Source: Ceratotherium simum simum
Taxonomy: Eukaryota > Chordata > Mammalia > Perissodactyla > Rhinocerotidae
Length of the DNA: 64,000 nucleotides
Assembly (NCBI RefSeq): GCF_000283155.1
Contig: NW_004454224.1
Span: forward strand, 9,656,962 to 9,720,961
Direction: 5' to 3'
This document shows positions 62,610-64,000 of this stretch, piece by piece. Position 1 is the first letter of the stretch. Each line of letters opens with the position of its first letter. The notes under the pieces were generated by a model that was not told where the DNA came from, did no database searches, and saw nothing but the letters and a program-made list of their open reading frames with translations. The translations under genes and the position numbers were made by a program.

Positions 62610-63927
62610 CACAATCCATACAAAAAAAATTTGATAATTGCACATCATCAAAATGCAAGACTGCTCTGTGAAAGACAATGTTAAGAGAATGAAAAGATGG
62701 GCTATCATTTGGGAGAAAATATTCACAAATCATACATCTGACAAAGGCTTCTATCTTGAATATGTAAAGAACTCTCTAAAACTCAACAGTAAAAAAACAA
62801 ACATCCAGTTAACAAATAGGCAACAGGTTTGAAAAGACATATCGTTAGAGAAGATGCATGGATGGAAAATGTATGAGTGTCCTAGGGCTGCCACATAACA
62901 AAGTACCACAAACTGGGGGGCTTAAAACATCAGAAAGTTATTATCTCTCACAGTTCTGGAGACCAGAAATTCAAAGTCAAGGTGTCAGTGGGGCCATGCC
63001 CTTGGGAATCCTTGGCTTGCAGCTGCATCACTCCAGTCTCTGCCTCTGTTGTCACAGGCTGTCTTCACCTGGTGTTCTCCTCTCCGTATGTGTCTGTCTC
63101 TGGCTCTCCTCTCTTCTAAGGACACCAGTCATATTGGATTAGGACCCACCCTAATGGAGTATGACCTCATCTTCACTTGATAACATCTGCAGAGATCTTA
63201 TTTCCAAGTAACATCACATTCACAGGTCACAGATGGGGGTGGGGAGGAGTGAGTTCAACATCTTTTGGGGGGAAACAATTCAACCCACACGGAAAATAAG
63301 CATGTGGAAAGATATTCAATATCATTAGCTATTAGGGAATGCAAATTAAAGCCACTATTACAATGACTAAAATAAAGAATACTGACAATACCAAAATTAC
63401 CACTCTGAAAAACAGTTTGGCAATCTCTTATAAAGTTAAACATACATTTACCGTAGGACCCCTCCTAGGTATTTACCCTAGAGAAATAAAAACTCATATA
63501 AAAACCGTACACAAACATTTATAGCAGCTTTATTGGTAAGAGTCCATAATGGAAACAATCCATTCCATACCATGGAAAACTACTTGGTAATGAAAAGAAA
63601 TGAACTATTGACACATGCAATAACCTGGATTGATCTCCAGGGCACTATGTTGAGTGAAAAAACCAACCTCAGAAGGTCACATACTGTATGATTCCACTTA
63701 TATAACATTCTTAATGTGACAAAATTATAGAGATGGAGAACAGGTTAATGGTTGCCAGAGGCAGGGGTGGGGAGGAGACTGTGATACTCTAAAGGGATAA
63801 CGTGAGGGAGGTCCTCTGGGGTGATGGAACTGTTCTGTGTCCTGACCGAGGTGGTGGATACACCAATCTACGCATACGATAAAAGTTATAGAACTAGACA
63901 CACACAAAAATTTAAAAAGTGAGAGCT
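62610..63927 (+). mobile_element. L1 remnant, sense, split by a MaLR LTR
   Basis: Pieces 62,610-62,869 ('GGGAGAAAATATTCACAAATC') and 63,291-63,927 ('GTTAAACATACATTTACCG', 'TTTATAGCAGCTTTATTGG', 'ATGGTTGCCAGAGGCAGGGG') form one L1 3' region. Not coding. Confidence 0.8.
62870..63290 (+). mobile_element. MaLR LTR (MST/MLT1 type), solo
   Basis: Text includes 'GGGCTGCCACATAACAAAG', 'CACAGTTCTGGAGACCAG', 'GACACCAGTCATATTGGATT' and 'AACAATTCAACCCACAC'. A short direct repeat GGAAAA precedes (62,864-62,869) and follows (63,291-63,296), fitting insertion into the L1. Confidence 0.85.
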
Positions 63928-64000
63928 GGGCTGGCCTGTGGCTTGCGGTTAAGTGTGCACGCTCTGCTGCTGGCGGCCCGGGTTCGGATCCTGGGCGCGC
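63928..64000 (+). mobile_element. ERE SINE head, cut by window end
   Basis: Head GGGCTGGCCTGTGGCTTGCGG and box B GGTTCGGATCC, with a CTGCTGCTGGCGGCCC core of B type. The remainder lies outside the window. Confidence 0.92.

Noticed and set aside
23519..64000. Many tRNA-like sequences with A and B boxes
   Set aside because: They are the heads of ERE SINEs. They lack a proper anticodon stem and 3' acceptor and are followed by SINE bodies, so no tRNA gene is called.

Overview
This is nuclear DNA from a mammal, almost certainly an odd-toed ungulate (horse, or possibly rhinoceros or tapir). The evidence is intron-split vertebrate genes plus about 25 copies of tRNA-derived SINEs of the equine repetitive element (ERE) type. 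Each has a tRNA-like head (box B core GGTTCGGATCC), a body naming one of two subfamilies, and a tail of the 'GATGTTAGCTCAGGGCTGATCTTCCTCAC' kind. Gene content, order and strands match human 11q13.1: VPS51(+), TM7SF2(+), ZNHIT2(-), FAU(-), MRPL49(+), SYVN1(-).

Region 1 (1-26,100) is compact and GC-rich. VPS51 enters already in progress; its first exon lies outside the window. TM7SF2 follows about 340 bp after the VPS51 poly(A) signal. TM7SF2 and ZNHIT2 converge tail to tail with poly(A) signals about 180 bp apart. ZNHIT2 is intronless. FAU and MRPL49 diverge from a shared CpG-rich promoter of about 215 bp. MRPL49 and SYVN1 converge. I rebuilt every coding exon by GT-AG splicing. The totals are 418 aa for TM7SF2, 398 aa for ZNHIT2, 133 aa for FAU, 166 aa for MRPL49 and 612 aa for SYVN1. 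VPS51 contributes its last 662 codons. All frames are intact.

Region 2 (26,100-64,000) contains no gene I can support. It starts with a promoter-like patch (about 26,540-26,670), then holds MIR and L2 remnants. Next come several sense-strand L1 remnants (28.9-40.3 kb) and a mixed MIR/L2/LTR stretch (40.3-48 kb). Antisense L1 remnants fill 48.7-60.4 kb, and a final sense L1 fragment fills 62.6-63.9 kb. EREs are scattered through it, many with target-site duplications of 10-19 bp. LTRs of MaLR type and one unassigned LTR family (two copies, 11.6 kb and 42.6 kb) are also present. SPDYC, the next human gene, was not found and probably lies beyond the right edge.

The six proteins work in separate house-keeping processes: vesicle tethering, sterol synthesis, R2TP/U5 snRNP assembly, cytosolic ribosome, mitochondrial ribosome, and ER-associated degradation. 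Two of them (TM7SF2 and SYVN1) act in the ER membrane. I found no sign of a new multi-gene system. The most unusual material is in the repeat architecture: nested and inverted ERE pairs, a triplicated target site, a 60-bp segment shared by two L1-derived blocks, and two unassigned blocks inside L1.
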